From Brevundimonas sp. (GTDB lineage: Bacteria; Pseudomonadota; Alphaproteobacteria; Caulobacterales; Caulobacteraceae): a DNA stretch of 64,000 nt. A program made the position numbers and the translations under genes. Positions 17,929 through 26,101 of the stretch are shown one piece after another. The notes under the pieces are model-generated. The model was not told where the DNA came from, did not search any database, and was given only the letters and a program-made list of their open reading frames with translations. The stretch lies in assembly GCF_027487935.1 (NCBI RefSeq), contig NZ_JAIYCP010000002.1, forward strand, positions 33,991 to 97,990, written 5' to 3'. How positions within the stretch are numbered: the stretch's first letter is position 1; each line of letters starts with the position of its first letter.

Positions 17929-18336
17929 TCAGGGGGCCTTGTCGCCGAGCAGCCGGAACAGGCCGATCAGGCTCCTGATCGTGAACCAGACAGTCAGCAA
18001 CAGCAGGCTGAGTCCCAGCAGCACGGCGACCGGGGCCAGGATCAGGCCCATCACCGGCGCGATGAAGATCGACACAAGCCAGGCCCCGATGCCGGTCCAC
18101 AGCAGGAGGGTCCACCAGAACACCGACCAGAACAGTCGGATCTGGGCGTCGATATGGGCTCGTGACAGGCCGTCCGAGCCGCTGCGCCCGGCATAGGCGA
18201 CGATCAGGCCGACGATGACCAGCAGGTTGGCGCTGGGCAGGGACAGGATGTACAGGCCCCAGGCGATCAGGGCCGCCGGCTTGCCTTCGGACTCATGGCC
18301 GGGGGCGAAACGGGGTTCTCGCGGGGCATCGGCCAT
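17929..18336 (-). CDS. Small integral membrane protein, DUF4870-like
   Basis: 135 aa with three to four hydrophobic segments (WGLYILSLPSANLLVIVGLI; RLFWSVFWWTLLLWTGIGAW; PVMGLILAPVAVLLGLSLLL). The pattern of a first membrane helix, a SRAHIDAQIRLFW amphipathic stretch and a C-terminal IRSLIGLFRLL is that of DUF4870-type membrane proteins of unknown function. It lies 12 bases downstream of a longer protein with the same tail layout, so the two are probably diverged paralogues in one operon. Confidence 0.7.
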   Translation of the reverse strand: MADAPREPRFAPGHESEGKPAALIAWGLYILSLPSANLLVIVGLIVAYAGRSGSDGLSRAHIDAQIRLFWSVFWWTLLLWTGIGAWLVSIFIAPVMGLILAPVAVLLGLSLLLLTVWFTIRSLIGLFRLLGDKAP

Positions 18337-18348
18337 GGCGTCCCGCCG

Positions 18349-18981
18349 TCAGATCCACCAGCCGAGCGGATCGGTAATCTCCCGGCCGGACTTCAGGGCC
18401 CAGACACCCGAAGCGCCGCGCGCCAGTATCCAGATCGCCAGGGCGAACAGGATCGGCACCCCCAGTGCAAACGGCGCCGCCAGCAGGATCACCCCCGCAA
18501 CAGCCACCACCGCTGCCGCCCACAGGGTGCGTCTCTGGTAGATGAAATGCGACGCCGAAAGGTCGTCGTCCGGCTCGTCCCGCCCGGTCACAGCGAACAG
18601 GGCGATCGCCGCTGACACGCCCACGGTCGGCACAGCGAGCAGGATCAGGGCATAGACGGCGAACAGGCCCAGGCCTCCGCCGGGGATGGCCGGGGCTGCG
18701 TCCCGGCGGCGCTTTCGCATCGGAAATTCGCTTGAAGGGGTGAAGAGGGTGCCGGCCTCGACCGGGCCGGGCTCCGGCGGCAAGGGCTTGTCCCCGGGTT
18801 CCGGTTCCGGCTCGGGCTCAGGCTCCGGTTCGGGCTCCGGCTCCGGCTCGGGCTCAGGCTCATGACGCAGTCGCCCCTGCAGCGACGCTGGTGTGGCGAA
18901 GCCGATCAGGTCGTCATCATGGACGTCCGCCTGGTCGACCAGGGGGGCGTCCGCGGGGGGAAGATCGCCGGGTTCGGCCAT
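18349..18981 (-). CDS. Membrane protein with Glu-Pro repeat tract, DUF4870-like C-terminus
   Basis: 210 aa. An acidic N-terminus leads into about a dozen consecutive Glu-Pro dipeptides (residues ~41-62), then a linker with MRKRRRD, then three membrane segments and a tail (SHFIYQRRTLW ... ARGASGVWALKSG) matching its downstream neighbour. EP tracts form rigid extended rods in proteins such as TonB; here one would hold the acidic N-terminus away from the membrane. Function is unknown. Confidence 0.7.
   Translation of the reverse strand: MAEPGDLPPADAPLVDQADVHDDDLIGFATPASLQGRLRHEPEPEPEPEPEPEPEPEPEPEPGDKPLPPEPGPVEAGTLFTPSSEFPMRKRRRDAAPAIPGGGLGLFAVYALILLAVPTVGVSAAIALFAVTGRDEPDDDLSASHFIYQRRTLWAAAVVAVAGVILLAAPFALGVPILFALAIWILARGASGVWALKSGREITDPLGWWI
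18797..18861. repeat. In-frame hexanucleotide-type tandem repeat coding for Glu-Pro
   Basis: A run of GGCTCC/GGTTCC/GGCTCG/GGCTCA-type hexamers that on the minus strand reads Glu-Pro. Such a tract can vary in length by slippage without breaking the frame. Confidence 0.8.
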
Positions 18982-19051
18982 CGGATATCCTTAAGTCCGG
19001 CCCCAGTAATGACCGCGCCTCGCCTTTGGCGCAACCGTCGGGGGCAATGCG

Positions 19052-19456
19052 TCAGCGCGCCAGCACCAGCTCGCAGCCGGCGGCGGCGGCGGCCTCCAGA
19101 GCACCCGGCTTTTCGATCCGCACGGTGCAGCGCCGCACCCGGCCATCGTCCAGACACGCCACGGCCAGCCGTTCGGCAAAGGTCTCCACAAGTCCGACAT
19201 GGCCCTCGGCCACGATGGCACGGGCCGCAGAGGCCACGGTCTCATAGTTGATCGTGTCCGCCAGCCGCTCGACCGGCATCGGGCCGAGCTCCAGCGTCAC
19301 ATCGATGACCAGGGTCTGCAGCCGACCCTGTTCATGGGCGTGCACCCCGATTCCCGCCTCGACCTTCAGGCCCCGCACGAACACGGTCAGGGCCTCGCGG
19401 CGCGGGGCGTCCCCGGAAACAGGTGCCGCGGGAAAGGGCAGGGGCGATACGGTCAA
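19052..19456 (-). CDS. folB: Dihydroneopterin aldolase-like protein FolB
   Basis: 134 aa. Members cleave dihydroneopterin to hydroxymethyl-dihydropterin in folate synthesis. Seen: VFVRGLKVEAGIGVHAHEQG (pterin pocket), INYETVASAARAIVAEGHVG and VETFAERLAV, and the C-terminal RIEKPGALEAAAAAGCELV with the conserved Lys. It sits three bases after the FolM-like reductase, a pairing that supports a pterin role for both. The substrate-binding Glu in LVETFAE is present, so activity is expected. Confidence 0.87.
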   Translation of the reverse strand: MTVSPLPFPAAPVSGDAPRREALTVFVRGLKVEAGIGVHAHEQGRLQTLVIDVTLELGPMPVERLADTINYETVASAARAIVAEGHVGLVETFAERLAVACLDDGRVRRCTVRIEKPGALEAAAAAGCELVLAR

Positions 19457-19459
19457 GGC

Positions 19460-20239
19460 CTACTCCACAATGTCCGGGGTCTGCCAGGCCAGGTGCTGGC
19501 CCCCGTCGACGGCGATCATCTGTCCGGTCACCAGGTCCGCGTCGACCAGCCAGAGCACGGTCCGGGCGATCGCCTCCGGACTGCCGGGCCGCCCCATGGG
19601 CACGGCTGCGGCCTCGGCGGCGAAGGTCTCGGCGGTCTGATGCACCGACGGCAGGACCGGTCCGGGCCCGACGCCGTTGACGCGGATACGCGGGGCCAGC
19701 GCCTGGGCCATGGTCCGGGTCGCGACCCACAGCGCCGACTTCGACAGGCCGTAGGAAAAGAAGCGCGGATCGGGCTTCAGCACCCGCTGGTCCAGAATAT
19801 TGATGATGGACGCGCCCTCGGCCGCCTGGGCCGCAAACGCCTGGGCCAGCAGCACCGGTGCGCGCAGATTGACGTCCATATGCGCGGCCCAGCTCTCGCC
19901 GGTCAGGGTGTCCAGCCGGTCATCGGCGAACAGCGAGGCATTGTTGACCAGCACCGACAGCGGCCCCAGCGCCGCGACGGCCCGGCCGACCAGGGCCCCG
20001 GTCGCTTCGGCGTCTGCGAGGTCGGCCGACAGGCAGACGGCGCGTCGGCCGAGGGCCCGGATCCCGTCCGCCAGCTGCGCGGCCTCGTCGCCCGATTCGC
20101 GATGGTGGATCGCCAGGTCGAAACCGGCGGCGGCCAGCTCAAGACAGATCGCCCGGCCGATGCGCTTGGCCCCGCCGGTGACAAGGGCAGCACCACGGCT
20201 GGCGGAGACGTCAGTCAACCCGGCCGAACTCGACGACAT
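19460..20239 (-). CDS. Short-chain dehydrogenase, FolM/pteridine-reductase-like
   Basis: About 259 aa SDR enzyme. Seen: NAD(P)-binding ALVTGGAKRIGRAICLELA, LVNNASLF, active-site YGLSKSAL (YxxxK) and the C-terminal VTGQMIAVDGGQHL. The TGGAKRIG variant of the glycine motif and the adjacent folB suggest a pteridine (dihydromonapterin) reductase. Upstream in-frame codons add a leader that lies over a 26-codon micro-ORF and were not used. An alternative TTG start at 20218 overlaps the microprotein stop region and would give MTDVSASRG. Confidence 0.85.
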   Translation of the reverse strand: MSSSSAGLTDVSASRGAALVTGGAKRIGRAICLELAAAGFDLAIHHRESGDEAAQLADGIRALGRRAVCLSADLADAEATGALVGRAVAALGPLSVLVNNASLFADDRLDTLTGESWAAHMDVNLRAPVLLAQAFAAQAAEGASIINILDQRVLKPDPRFFSYGLSKSALWVATRTMAQALAPRIRVNGVGPGPVLPSVHQTAETFAAEAAAVPMGRPGSPEAIARTVLWLVDADLVTGQMIAVDGGQHLAWQTPDIVE

Positions 20240-20291
20240 TGATGACGGCAAGAACGGCGACAAAGCCGAGGATGATATAGAGGGCCAGCAT
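20211..20291 (-). CDS. 26-aa single-pass membrane microprotein
   Basis: ATG at 20291 preceded by AAAGGAG seven bases upstream; TGA at 20211-20213. The product, MLALYIILGFVAVLAVINVV followed by EFGRVD, is one hydrophobic helix with a short acidic/basic tail. Its 3' half overlaps the start region of the FolM-like gene in another frame, so it probably leads the folM-folB operon. Unrecognised; support is the strong ribosome site, the clean membrane helix and the operon position. Confidence 0.6.
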   Translation of the reverse strand: MLALYIILGFVAVLAVINVVEFGRVD

Positions 20292-20370
20292 GGAAACGCT
20301 CCTTTAGCGCGCCCGCAATAAAGCCCTGCGCCCTGCTGTTCAAGGCGGCGCGAGGCCCTATCGTCGCCCC

Positions 20371-20844
20371 ATGACGACATGGCGCACCCGGATCGAGCCC
20401 TTCACCCGCCCCCTGTTCTTCGCCTGGTCGCGGATCAGCCGCGGCATGACCCTCGGCGTGCGCGGCGTGGCGATCGATTCCGCCGGCCGCGTCCTGCTGG
20501 TCAAACACACCTATCTCCACGGCTGGTGGCTGCCCGGCGGCGGCGTCGAGCGCGGCCAGACCTGCGAGGAGGCGCTGATCCGCGAGCTGCGCGAGGAGGC
20601 CGGTCTAATCATCGAGGGCCGCCCGACCCTGGTCAGCGTCCATTCCAACGAACGCTTCTTCCGCGGCGACCATGTGCTGGTCTACCGCATCGACCGCTTC
20701 TCGATGACCGACCGCGCCAGCCACGGCGAGATCGCCGCGGTCGGCTGGTTCGACCCGCAGGCCCTGCCGGAGGACACGCACCGCGCGACGCGGGACCGGC
20801 TGGGGGAGATTTTCTCCGGCGCGGCCGGCATGACAGACTGGTAG
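20371..20844 (+). CDS. Nudix hydrolase
   Basis: 157 aa pyrophosphohydrolase. The Nudix box is GGGVERGQTCEEALIRELRE followed by EAGL. The N-terminus has an aromatic stretch (PLFFAWSRISRGMTLGVRGV) as in small membrane-associated-looking Nudix proteins near DMT genes. Substrate unknown. Its last ~45 codons lie in a 272-bp block repeated at 21859-22130, where a second Nudix C-terminus survives as a remnant. Confidence 0.9.
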   Translation: MTTWRTRIEPFTRPLFFAWSRISRGMTLGVRGVAIDSAGRVLLVKHTYLHGWWLPGGGVERGQTCEEALIRELREEAGLIIEGRPTLVSVHSNERFFRGDHVLVYRIDRFSMTDRASHGEIAAVGWFDPQALPEDTHRATRDRLGEIFSGAAGMTDW

Positions 20845-20976
20845 CCAGACCCCATGAACCCGACCCTGCTCGCCATGATCGCCGTCGTCATCGGCGAGGC
20901 CGCCACGGCCCTGCAGGCTCCGACCAGTGCGAAGATGATGACCGCCGCGGGCTCGCCGGTGAATGCCGCCTTCGTC
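20705..20976 (+). repeat. Diverged 272-bp direct repeat, copy 1 (Nudix 3' end + DMT 5' end)
   Basis: Aligns without gaps to 21859-22130 at roughly 85-87% identity by eye, including the identical junction TAGCCAGACCCCATGAACCC between the two genes. Homology stops abruptly after TTCGTC at 20976. Confidence 0.9.
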
Positions 20977-21048
20977 AGGTGCCAGGCAGGCGATGCAGCA
21001 AAGTCCCGAAGGACTGCACCCTGTCGCGTGAGTTGGTTTTCACGTTGA
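20854..21048 (+). pseudogene. 5' fragment of a DMT-family (DUF606/YdcZ) transporter gene
   Basis: The first ~41 codons match the intact transporter at 22008 (NPTLLAMIAVVIGEAATALQ versus NPNLFAMIAVVLAGGATALQ). After residue 41 the sequence turns into unrelated codons ending at 21048, so only one membrane segment remains. The break coincides with the end of the 272-bp duplication. Non-functional as a transporter. Confidence 0.8.
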
Positions 21049-21098
21049 CAGCTACCCGTTTTCACCTGAACCGCGTTGCCCGGTCCAATGGAGTGACG

Positions 21099-21770
21099 AT
21101 GAAACATTCTATACAAGACGAGCGCTACGGTCGCCTGTTTGCCGGCTTTATCGCGGCGGGCTCCTTAATCGGCATCATCCCGCCGCTACAGCTTTTGCTT
21201 GAGGACGGAAGGGGCCTGGTCGAAGCGCTGTGGCAGATGCTGCGTCCCTTTACAATTACGACTAACCTGCTGATTGTAATCGTATTCGGATCCATTGCGG
21301 TTAGAGGGGCAGAGCGGGTGTCTGCGCTTCTGATCGGTGCTGTGATGCTTGCGATCCTGCTCGTCGGCATCATTTTCAACTTGGTTCTGGGGCAAATCCC
21401 GCAACTCAACTGGTGGACTTTCCTTGGAGACAGCTTGCACCACCACATTGCTCCGGTCGCAGTACCGCTATGGTGGCTGATCTATGCGCCCCACGGAAGG
21501 CTGCGTTGGCATGCGCCGCTGGTCTGGGCGTTATACCCGCTTGCTTATTCAGCCTACAGTCTTGCGCGCGCCGAATTCGAGCCAGTCTCGGCGTTACGCT
21601 ATCCCTATTTCTTTATGAACGTAGACATGCTCGGCTGGAGTGGTGTGCTGTTTAACCTTGCGATTATCGCCGCCGCTTTCACGGCGATAGGCTTTCTGAT
21701 TGTATTGGTTGATCGGCGTCTCGCGCGCGGCAAACAACAAAGTCCCGAGTCAACTGTTCGCAAGGTATGA
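21099..21770 (+). CDS. Pr6Pr-family integral membrane protein
   Basis: 223 aa with six hydrophobic segments and the family landmarks FTITTNLLIVIVFGS, GDSLHHHIAPVAVPLWWLIY and YPLAYSAYSLARAE followed by PYFFMN. The Pr6Pr family has six predicted helices; its biochemical role is not established. Start at 21099 has GGAG five bases upstream. Base composition is clearly less GC-rich than the neighbours and codon use is more relaxed, and the gene sits between two copies of a duplicated block, so it was probably acquired. Confidence 0.85.
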   Translation: MKHSIQDERYGRLFAGFIAAGSLIGIIPPLQLLLEDGRGLVEALWQMLRPFTITTNLLIVIVFGSIAVRGAERVSALLIGAVMLAILLVGIIFNLVLGQIPQLNWWTFLGDSLHHHIAPVAVPLWWLIYAPHGRLRWHAPLVWALYPLAYSAYSLARAEFEPVSALRYPYFFMNVDMLGWSGVLFNLAIIAAAFTAIGFLIVLVDRRLARGKQQSPESTVRKV

Positions 21771-21856
21771 CCGGCGACCTGGGCAGCAGGGTGTTGCGCC
21801 CTTTGGAGCGCATTCCACCGTTAACCCGCCATCCAGAAGCCTTGGGGTGCCGCCCG

Positions 21857-21998
21857 CCTGACCGACCGCACCAGCCACGGCGAGATCGCGGCTATCGGCT
21901 GGTTCGACCCGCAGGCCCTGCCGGAGGACATGCACCGCGCGACGCGGGACCGGCTGGGGGAAATCTTCAGCGGTGCGGACACCGCGACAAGCTGGTAG
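21857..21998 (+). pseudogene. Nudix hydrolase 3' remnant
   Basis: Encodes a C-terminal Nudix tail (TDRTSHGEIAAIGWFDPQAL ... EIFSGADTATSW then TAG) matching residues 112-157 of the intact gene at 20371. It has no start or Nudix box. It is the upstream half of duplication copy 2. Confidence 0.8.
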
Positions 21999-22130
21999 CC
22001 AGACCCCATGAACCCCAACCTCTTCGCCATGATCGCCGTCGTCCTCGCAGGCGGGGCCACCGCGCTTCAGGCCCCGACCAATGCCAAGATGATGGGCGCC
22101 GTCGGTTCGCCGGTGAACGCCGCCTTCGTC
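21859..22130 (+). repeat. Diverged 272-bp direct repeat, copy 2
   Basis: Partner of 20705-20976. Here the DMT half continues into an intact gene while the Nudix half is truncated, the mirror image of copy 1. Confidence 0.9.
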
Positions 22131-22454
22131 TCCTTCGCCGTCGGCACGGCGGCGCTGGGCATCCTCGCCGTGATCCTGCAGGCCAAGCCCGATGTCGCGG
22201 CGGCGCGGGGCCTGCCCTGGTATGCCTGGGTCGGCGGCCTCTATGGCGCGATCTTCGTCGTGGCGGCGGCCTGGGGCGTGCCGCGCCTCGGCGTCGCCCT
22301 GACCATCACCCTGATGGTCGCCGGCCAGCTGCTGATCGGCCTGATCCTCGACCATTTCGGAGCCTTCGGCACGCCGCAGCACCCGATCAGCCTGGGCCGC
22401 CTCGCCGGCATCGCCCTGGTTCTGGCCGGTGTCCTTATGGTCCGCCGCTTCTAG
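22008..22454 (+). CDS. DMT-family transporter, DUF606/YdcZ type
   Basis: 148 aa with five hydrophobic helices (NLFAMIAVVLAGGATALQAP; FVSFAVGTAALGILAVILQ; LPWYAWVGGLYGAIFVVAAA; LTITLMVAGQLLIGLILDHF; GRLAGIALVLAGVLMVRRF). This is the full length of a single-domain DUF606 protein, thought to work as dimers. Start and the upstream TAGCCAGACCCC spacer are identical to the truncated copy at 20854. Substrate unknown. Confidence 0.85.
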   Translation: MNPNLFAMIAVVLAGGATALQAPTNAKMMGAVGSPVNAAFVSFAVGTAALGILAVILQAKPDVAAARGLPWYAWVGGLYGAIFVVAAAWGVPRLGVALTITLMVAGQLLIGLILDHFGAFGTPQHPISLGRLAGIALVLAGVLMVRRF

Positions 22455-22489
22455 GGCGGACCTGTCGAACCAATCCGCACGCCTTGTCA

Positions 22490-22703
22490 TCCCGGACACC
22501 GCGCAGCGGTGATCCGGGACGCCCGGTACATGGACACCTTCCTCCCGGAAGCGGCGACAGCCGCTATCCGGGAGACAGGTCGGGACACACTGCGGCGGCA
22601 ACCCTTCTCCCGGACAATCGCGTTGCGATTTCCGGGAGGGCCCGGAGGATGAGGGCACGCCGTCCCGGCTCTTCCCCCGGCTTTCGCCGGGGTTCGGCCG
22701 GGA
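22490..22703. repeat. Cluster of four REP-like hairpins (TCCCGG...CCGGGA)
   Basis: The 317-base gap between the DMT gene and uvrC holds no gene but four successive hairpins with the same outer arms: 22490-22519 (TCCCGGA/TCCGGGA around ACCGC-GCA-GCGGT), 22543-22573, 22608-22637 (interior AATCGC-GTT-GCGATT) and 22663-22703 (with an inner CCCCCGG/CCGGGG stem). Each has different inner sequence, so the arms are conserved while the loops are not. A similar single hairpin is at 48727-48752. Confidence 0.8.
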
Positions 22704-22771
22704 TCACAAATCCTCCGCAGATGGCCCGCCCGCCTTCGCGACCGGGATGAGACGCGCCTATATTGATCTGG

Positions 22772-24661
22772 ATGACCGAGGAGCTGATTCCCGCAGAGCC
22801 GACACTTCAGGCCGCCGACCTGATCCGCGACGAGGCGCGCCGCGCCCCGGACAAGCCGGGCGTCTACCGCATGTATGGCGAGGACGGGACCTGCCTCTAT
22901 GTCGGCAAGGCGAAGTCGATCAAAAAGCGCATCCTGCAATATGCCCAGGGCCGGTTCCACACCCAGCGCATCGGCCTGATGGTCTCCCTGACCCGGTCGA
23001 TGGAGCTGGTCATCACCGCCTCCGAGACCGAGGCCCTGCTGCTCGAATCCAGCTTCATCAAACAGCTGAAGCCGCGCTTCAACGTCGTGCTGCGCGACGA
23101 CAAATCCTTTGCCGAACTGATGATCCGCAAGGACCACCGCGCGCCCCAGGTCCGCAAGCACCGCGGGGCCCACACCACGCCCGGCGACTATTTCGGCCCC
23201 TTCGCCTCGACCTGGGCGGTGAACCGGACCCTGAACACCCTGCAGAAGGCATTCCTGCTGCGGTCGTGCTCCGACAGCGTCTATGAAAGCCGCACCCGGC
23301 CCTGCATGCTGCACCAGATCAAGCGCTGCTCGGCCCCCTGTACCGGCCTGATCTCGCTCGAGGACTATGCCGGCCTGGTCGATGAGGCCTCGGCCTTTCT
23401 GAAGGGCAAGTCGCGCGCCGTGATCGCCCGCCTGTCCGACGAGATGAGCGCCGCCGCCGAGGCCATGGACTATGAACAGGCCGCCCGCGTCCGCGACCGC
23501 ATCCGCGCCCTGTCGGCCATCTCCATGGAAAACTCCGTCAGCGCCGACGGCGTGGCCGAGGCCGATGTCTTCGCCCTGTTCAGCGAGGGCGGCCAGGCCT
23601 GTGTCCAGGTCTTCTTCTATCGCGGCGGCCAGAACTGGGGCGGCCGGGCCTATTTCCCGCGCGTCGACCGAACGGACACCGATCCCGAAATCCTCGCCGC
23701 CTTCCTCGGCCAATTCTATGAGGACAGGCCGGTTCCGCGCCTGATCCTGTCCAACGTCCGGCCGCATGAGCTGGAACTGCTGGAAGAGGCCTTCTCCATG
23801 AAAGTCGCCAATGAAAAAGGGGGCCGCAAGGTCGAGATCGCCCGGCCCCTGCGCGGCGACAAGGCCGCCCTCGTCGACCACGCCCTGACCAATGCCCGCG
23901 AGGCCCTGGGCCGCAAGATGGCGGAGGGGTCGGCCCAGGGCAAAATCCTCGATGAGGTCTGCGAGGCCTTCGGCCTCGACAGCCGGCCCGAGCGGATCGA
24001 AATCTATGACAATGCCCACATCCAGGGCACCAATGCCGTCGGCGGCATGGTCGTGGCCGGGCCCGAGGGCTTCCAGAAGTCGCAGTACCGCAAGTTCAAC
24101 ATCCGCGGCGAGGACCTGACCCCCGGCGACGACTACGGCATGATGCGCGAGGTCATGCGCCGCCGCTTCGGTCGTCTGGTGAAGGACGAGGATGCGGGGG
24201 AAGAGGTGGTCCGCCCCGACCTGCTGCTGATCGACGGCGGCGCGGGCCAGCTGGCCGAGGTGCTGGCCGTGCTGGCCGATCTGGGGCTGGACGATATCCT
24301 CGCGGTCGGCGTGGCCAAGGGGCCGGATCGCGATGCCGGCAAGGAGCATTTCTTCATGCCGGGCCGGCCGCCCTTCATGCTGCCGCTCAAGTCGCCGGCC
24401 CTGTATTACATCCAGCGCCTGCGCGACGAGGCCCACCGCTTCGCCAACGGGGCCCACGCCCGGCGGCGCTCGATGGACATCAAGCGCAATCCGCTCGACG
24501 AGATCGAGGGCGTCGGCCCCGGCCGCAAGAAGGCCCTGCTCCACGCCTTCGGCTCGGCCAAGGGCGTCGGCCGCGCGTCCGTGGCTGATCTGATGAAGGT
24601 CGACGGCATCAACCAGCCGCTGGCGGAACGGATCTACGGGTTTTTCCGTCCCTCTTCCTGA
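22772..24661 (+). CDS. uvrC: UvrABC system protein C
   Basis: 629 aa nuclease subunit that makes both incisions in nucleotide excision repair with UvrAB. Seen: N-terminal GIY-YIG nuclease (KPGVYRMYGEDGTCLYVGKA), the Cys-containing HQIKRCSAPCTG segment, UVR motif (MDYEQAARVRDRIRAL), the RNase H-like C-terminal nuclease (YDNAHIQGTNAVGGMVV; LLIDGGAGQLAE) and a final helix-hairpin-helix (DEIEGVGPGRKKALL). Start ATG at 22772; a TTG three codons earlier is less likely. uvrB is 22 kb away in the same window. Confidence 0.97.
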   Translation: MTEELIPAEPTLQAADLIRDEARRAPDKPGVYRMYGEDGTCLYVGKAKSIKKRILQYAQGRFHTQRIGLMVSLTRSMELVITASETEALLLESSFIKQLKPRFNVVLRDDKSFAELMIRKDHRAPQVRKHRGAHTTPGDYFGPFASTWAVNRTLNTLQKAFLLRSCSDSVYESRTRPCMLHQIKRCSAPCTGLISLEDYAGLVDEASAFLKGKSRAVIARLSDEMSAAAEAMDYEQAARVRDRIRALSAISMENSVSADGVAEADVFALFSEGGQACVQVFFYRGGQNWGGRAYFPRVDRTDTDPEILAAFLGQFYEDRPVPRLILSNVRPHELELLEEAFSMKVANEKGGRKVEIARPLRGDKAALVDHALTNAREALGRKMAEGSAQGKILDEVCEAFGLDSRPERIEIYDNAHIQGTNAVGGMVVAGPEGFQKSQYRKFNIRGEDLTPGDDYGMMREVMRRRFGRLVKDEDAGEEVVRPDLLLIDGGAGQLAEVLAVLADLGLDDILAVGVAKGPDRDAGKEHFFMPGRPPFMLPLKSPALYYIQRLRDEAHRFANGAHARRRSMDIKRNPLDEIEGVGPGRKKALLHAFGSAKGVGRASVADLMKVDGINQPLAERIYGFFRPSS

Positions 24662-24766
24662 CGATACATCTGCGGAAGAGCGGCACCGGACACCGGACCG
24701 TCAAGTCGGCCTGTCTGCCGCGCAGTCCCTCTCCCCAGCGGCGACGGGAATGCCTATACCGACCCC

Positions 24767-25393
24767 ATGCCCCAACATTCCCGCGTCGCCCTGCTCTCCG
24801 GTTATCGCCGCTTTCGCGACAGCCACTGGCCCGAGGCCAAGGCCCAGTACGAGGCGCTCGCCGCTGACGGTCAGAGGCCCCACACCCTCGTCGTCGCCTG
24901 CTCGGACAGCCGTGCCGACCCGGCCCTGATCTTCGACGCCGCCCCCGGCCAGCTGTTCGTTGTCCGCAACGTCGCCAATCTGGTCCCGCCCTATGAGCCC
25001 GACGGCCTCCTGCACGGCGTCTCGGCGGCGCTGGAATTCGGGGTCAAGGTGCTCAACGTCCGGCGCATCATGGTCATGGGCCATGCCCGCTGCGGCGGGG
25101 TCGCCGCCATGCTCAGCGGGGCTCCGGCGGACTGCCAGGACTTTGTCGCGCCCTGGGTGCAGCAGGGGGCGCCGGTCGTTCGCCGCGTCTGTGAGGCCTG
25201 CCCGCCCGAAGAGGTCGAACAGGTTGCGGAAGAGGCGGTGGTTCGCCTGTCGCTGCAGAACCTGCGCACCTTTCCATGGATCGCCGAGCGCGAGGCCGCG
25301 GGCACCCTGGCCCTCAGCGGGCTTCATTTCGGCATCGCCGACGGGGTCCTGCGGTCCCTGGAGGGTCCTGGCCGGTTCGAGGTCATGGAATAG
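24767..25393 (+). CDS. Beta-class carbonic anhydrase
   Basis: 208 aa zinc enzyme interconverting CO2 and bicarbonate. Zinc ligands and catalytic dyad are visible: VVACSDSRADP (Cys, Asp-Arg) and VMGHARCGG (His, Cys). Also seen are the FVVRNVANLVPP and HGVSAALEFGV blocks typical of the family. It lies alone between uvrC and pgsA with its own start after a ~105-base gap. Confidence 0.94.
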   Translation: MPQHSRVALLSGYRRFRDSHWPEAKAQYEALAADGQRPHTLVVACSDSRADPALIFDAAPGQLFVVRNVANLVPPYEPDGLLHGVSAALEFGVKVLNVRRIMVMGHARCGGVAAMLSGAPADCQDFVAPWVQQGAPVVRRVCEACPPEEVEQVAEEAVVRLSLQNLRTFPWIAEREAAGTLALSGLHFGIADGVLRSLEGPGRFEVME

Positions 25394-25465
25394 GTCCGCG
25401 AGACCGGACGGCTCGCTTCGGGGCGCGAAGCGTGGCAGATCGCTCCTGAGGTATCGGAGCGCCCC

Positions 25466-26101
25466 ATGACCCCCAATCCCCACGCCAACCCCATTCCCAA
25501 CATCCTCACCGGCCTGCGGCTGGTCGCCGGGGTGATCATGTTCCTGATCCTGGCGGGGGCGGCGCCCCAGGGCGTTCCCTTCATGTCCGACTATCTGAGC
25601 CCGGACGACCAGTTCCGGTTCGGGCGCACGGCCTTCATCATCTACATCGTCGCGGCCTCGACCGACTGGGTCGACGGCTTCCTCGCCCGGCGCTGGCATT
25701 CGACCACCCGCTGGGGCGCCATCCTGGATCCGATCGCCGACAAGGTGCTGATCACCGGGGCCATCCTCGGCGTCCTGGCCTGGGGGGCCCTGCCGCAGAT
25801 CGCCATCCCCTGCGGCCTGATCATGTTCCGCGAGTTCGCCGTCTCGGCCCTGCGCGAGACCGTCGCCGGCAAGGTCAAACTGCCCGTCACCCTGCTGGCC
25901 AAATGGAAGACGGTCCTGCAGATCGTGGCCCTCGGGGCCCTGCAACTGGTGCTGCTGTGGGACGGCTTCGGCCTGCCGCTGGAATGGCAGCCCCATTTCC
26001 AGACCTTCGCCTACGTCCTGATCTGGATCGCCGCCATCGTCACCGTCTGGACCGGCTGGCAGTATTTCTCCAAGGCCCGGCAGAAGATGAGCCAGATCTA
26101 G
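25466..26101 (+). CDS. pgsA: CDP-diacylglycerol-glycerol-3-phosphate 3-phosphatidyltransferase
   Basis: 211 aa inner-membrane enzyme making phosphatidylglycerophosphate. The CDP-alcohol phosphotransferase signature D-x2-D-G-x2-A-R-x8-G-x3-D-x3-D is complete (TDWVDGFLARRWHSTTRWGA followed by ILDPIADK). N-terminal NILTGLRLVAG and six helices fit PgsA. The stop codon TAG (26099-26101) shares its last base with the first unit of heptamer array B. Confidence 0.94.
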   Translation: MTPNPHANPIPNILTGLRLVAGVIMFLILAGAAPQGVPFMSDYLSPDDQFRFGRTAFIIYIVAASTDWVDGFLARRWHSTTRWGAILDPIADKVLITGAILGVLAWGALPQIAIPCGLIMFREFAVSALRETVAGKVKLPVTLLAKWKTVLQIVALGALQLVLLWDGFGLPLEWQPHFQTFAYVLIWIAAIVTVWTGWQYFSKARQKMSQI

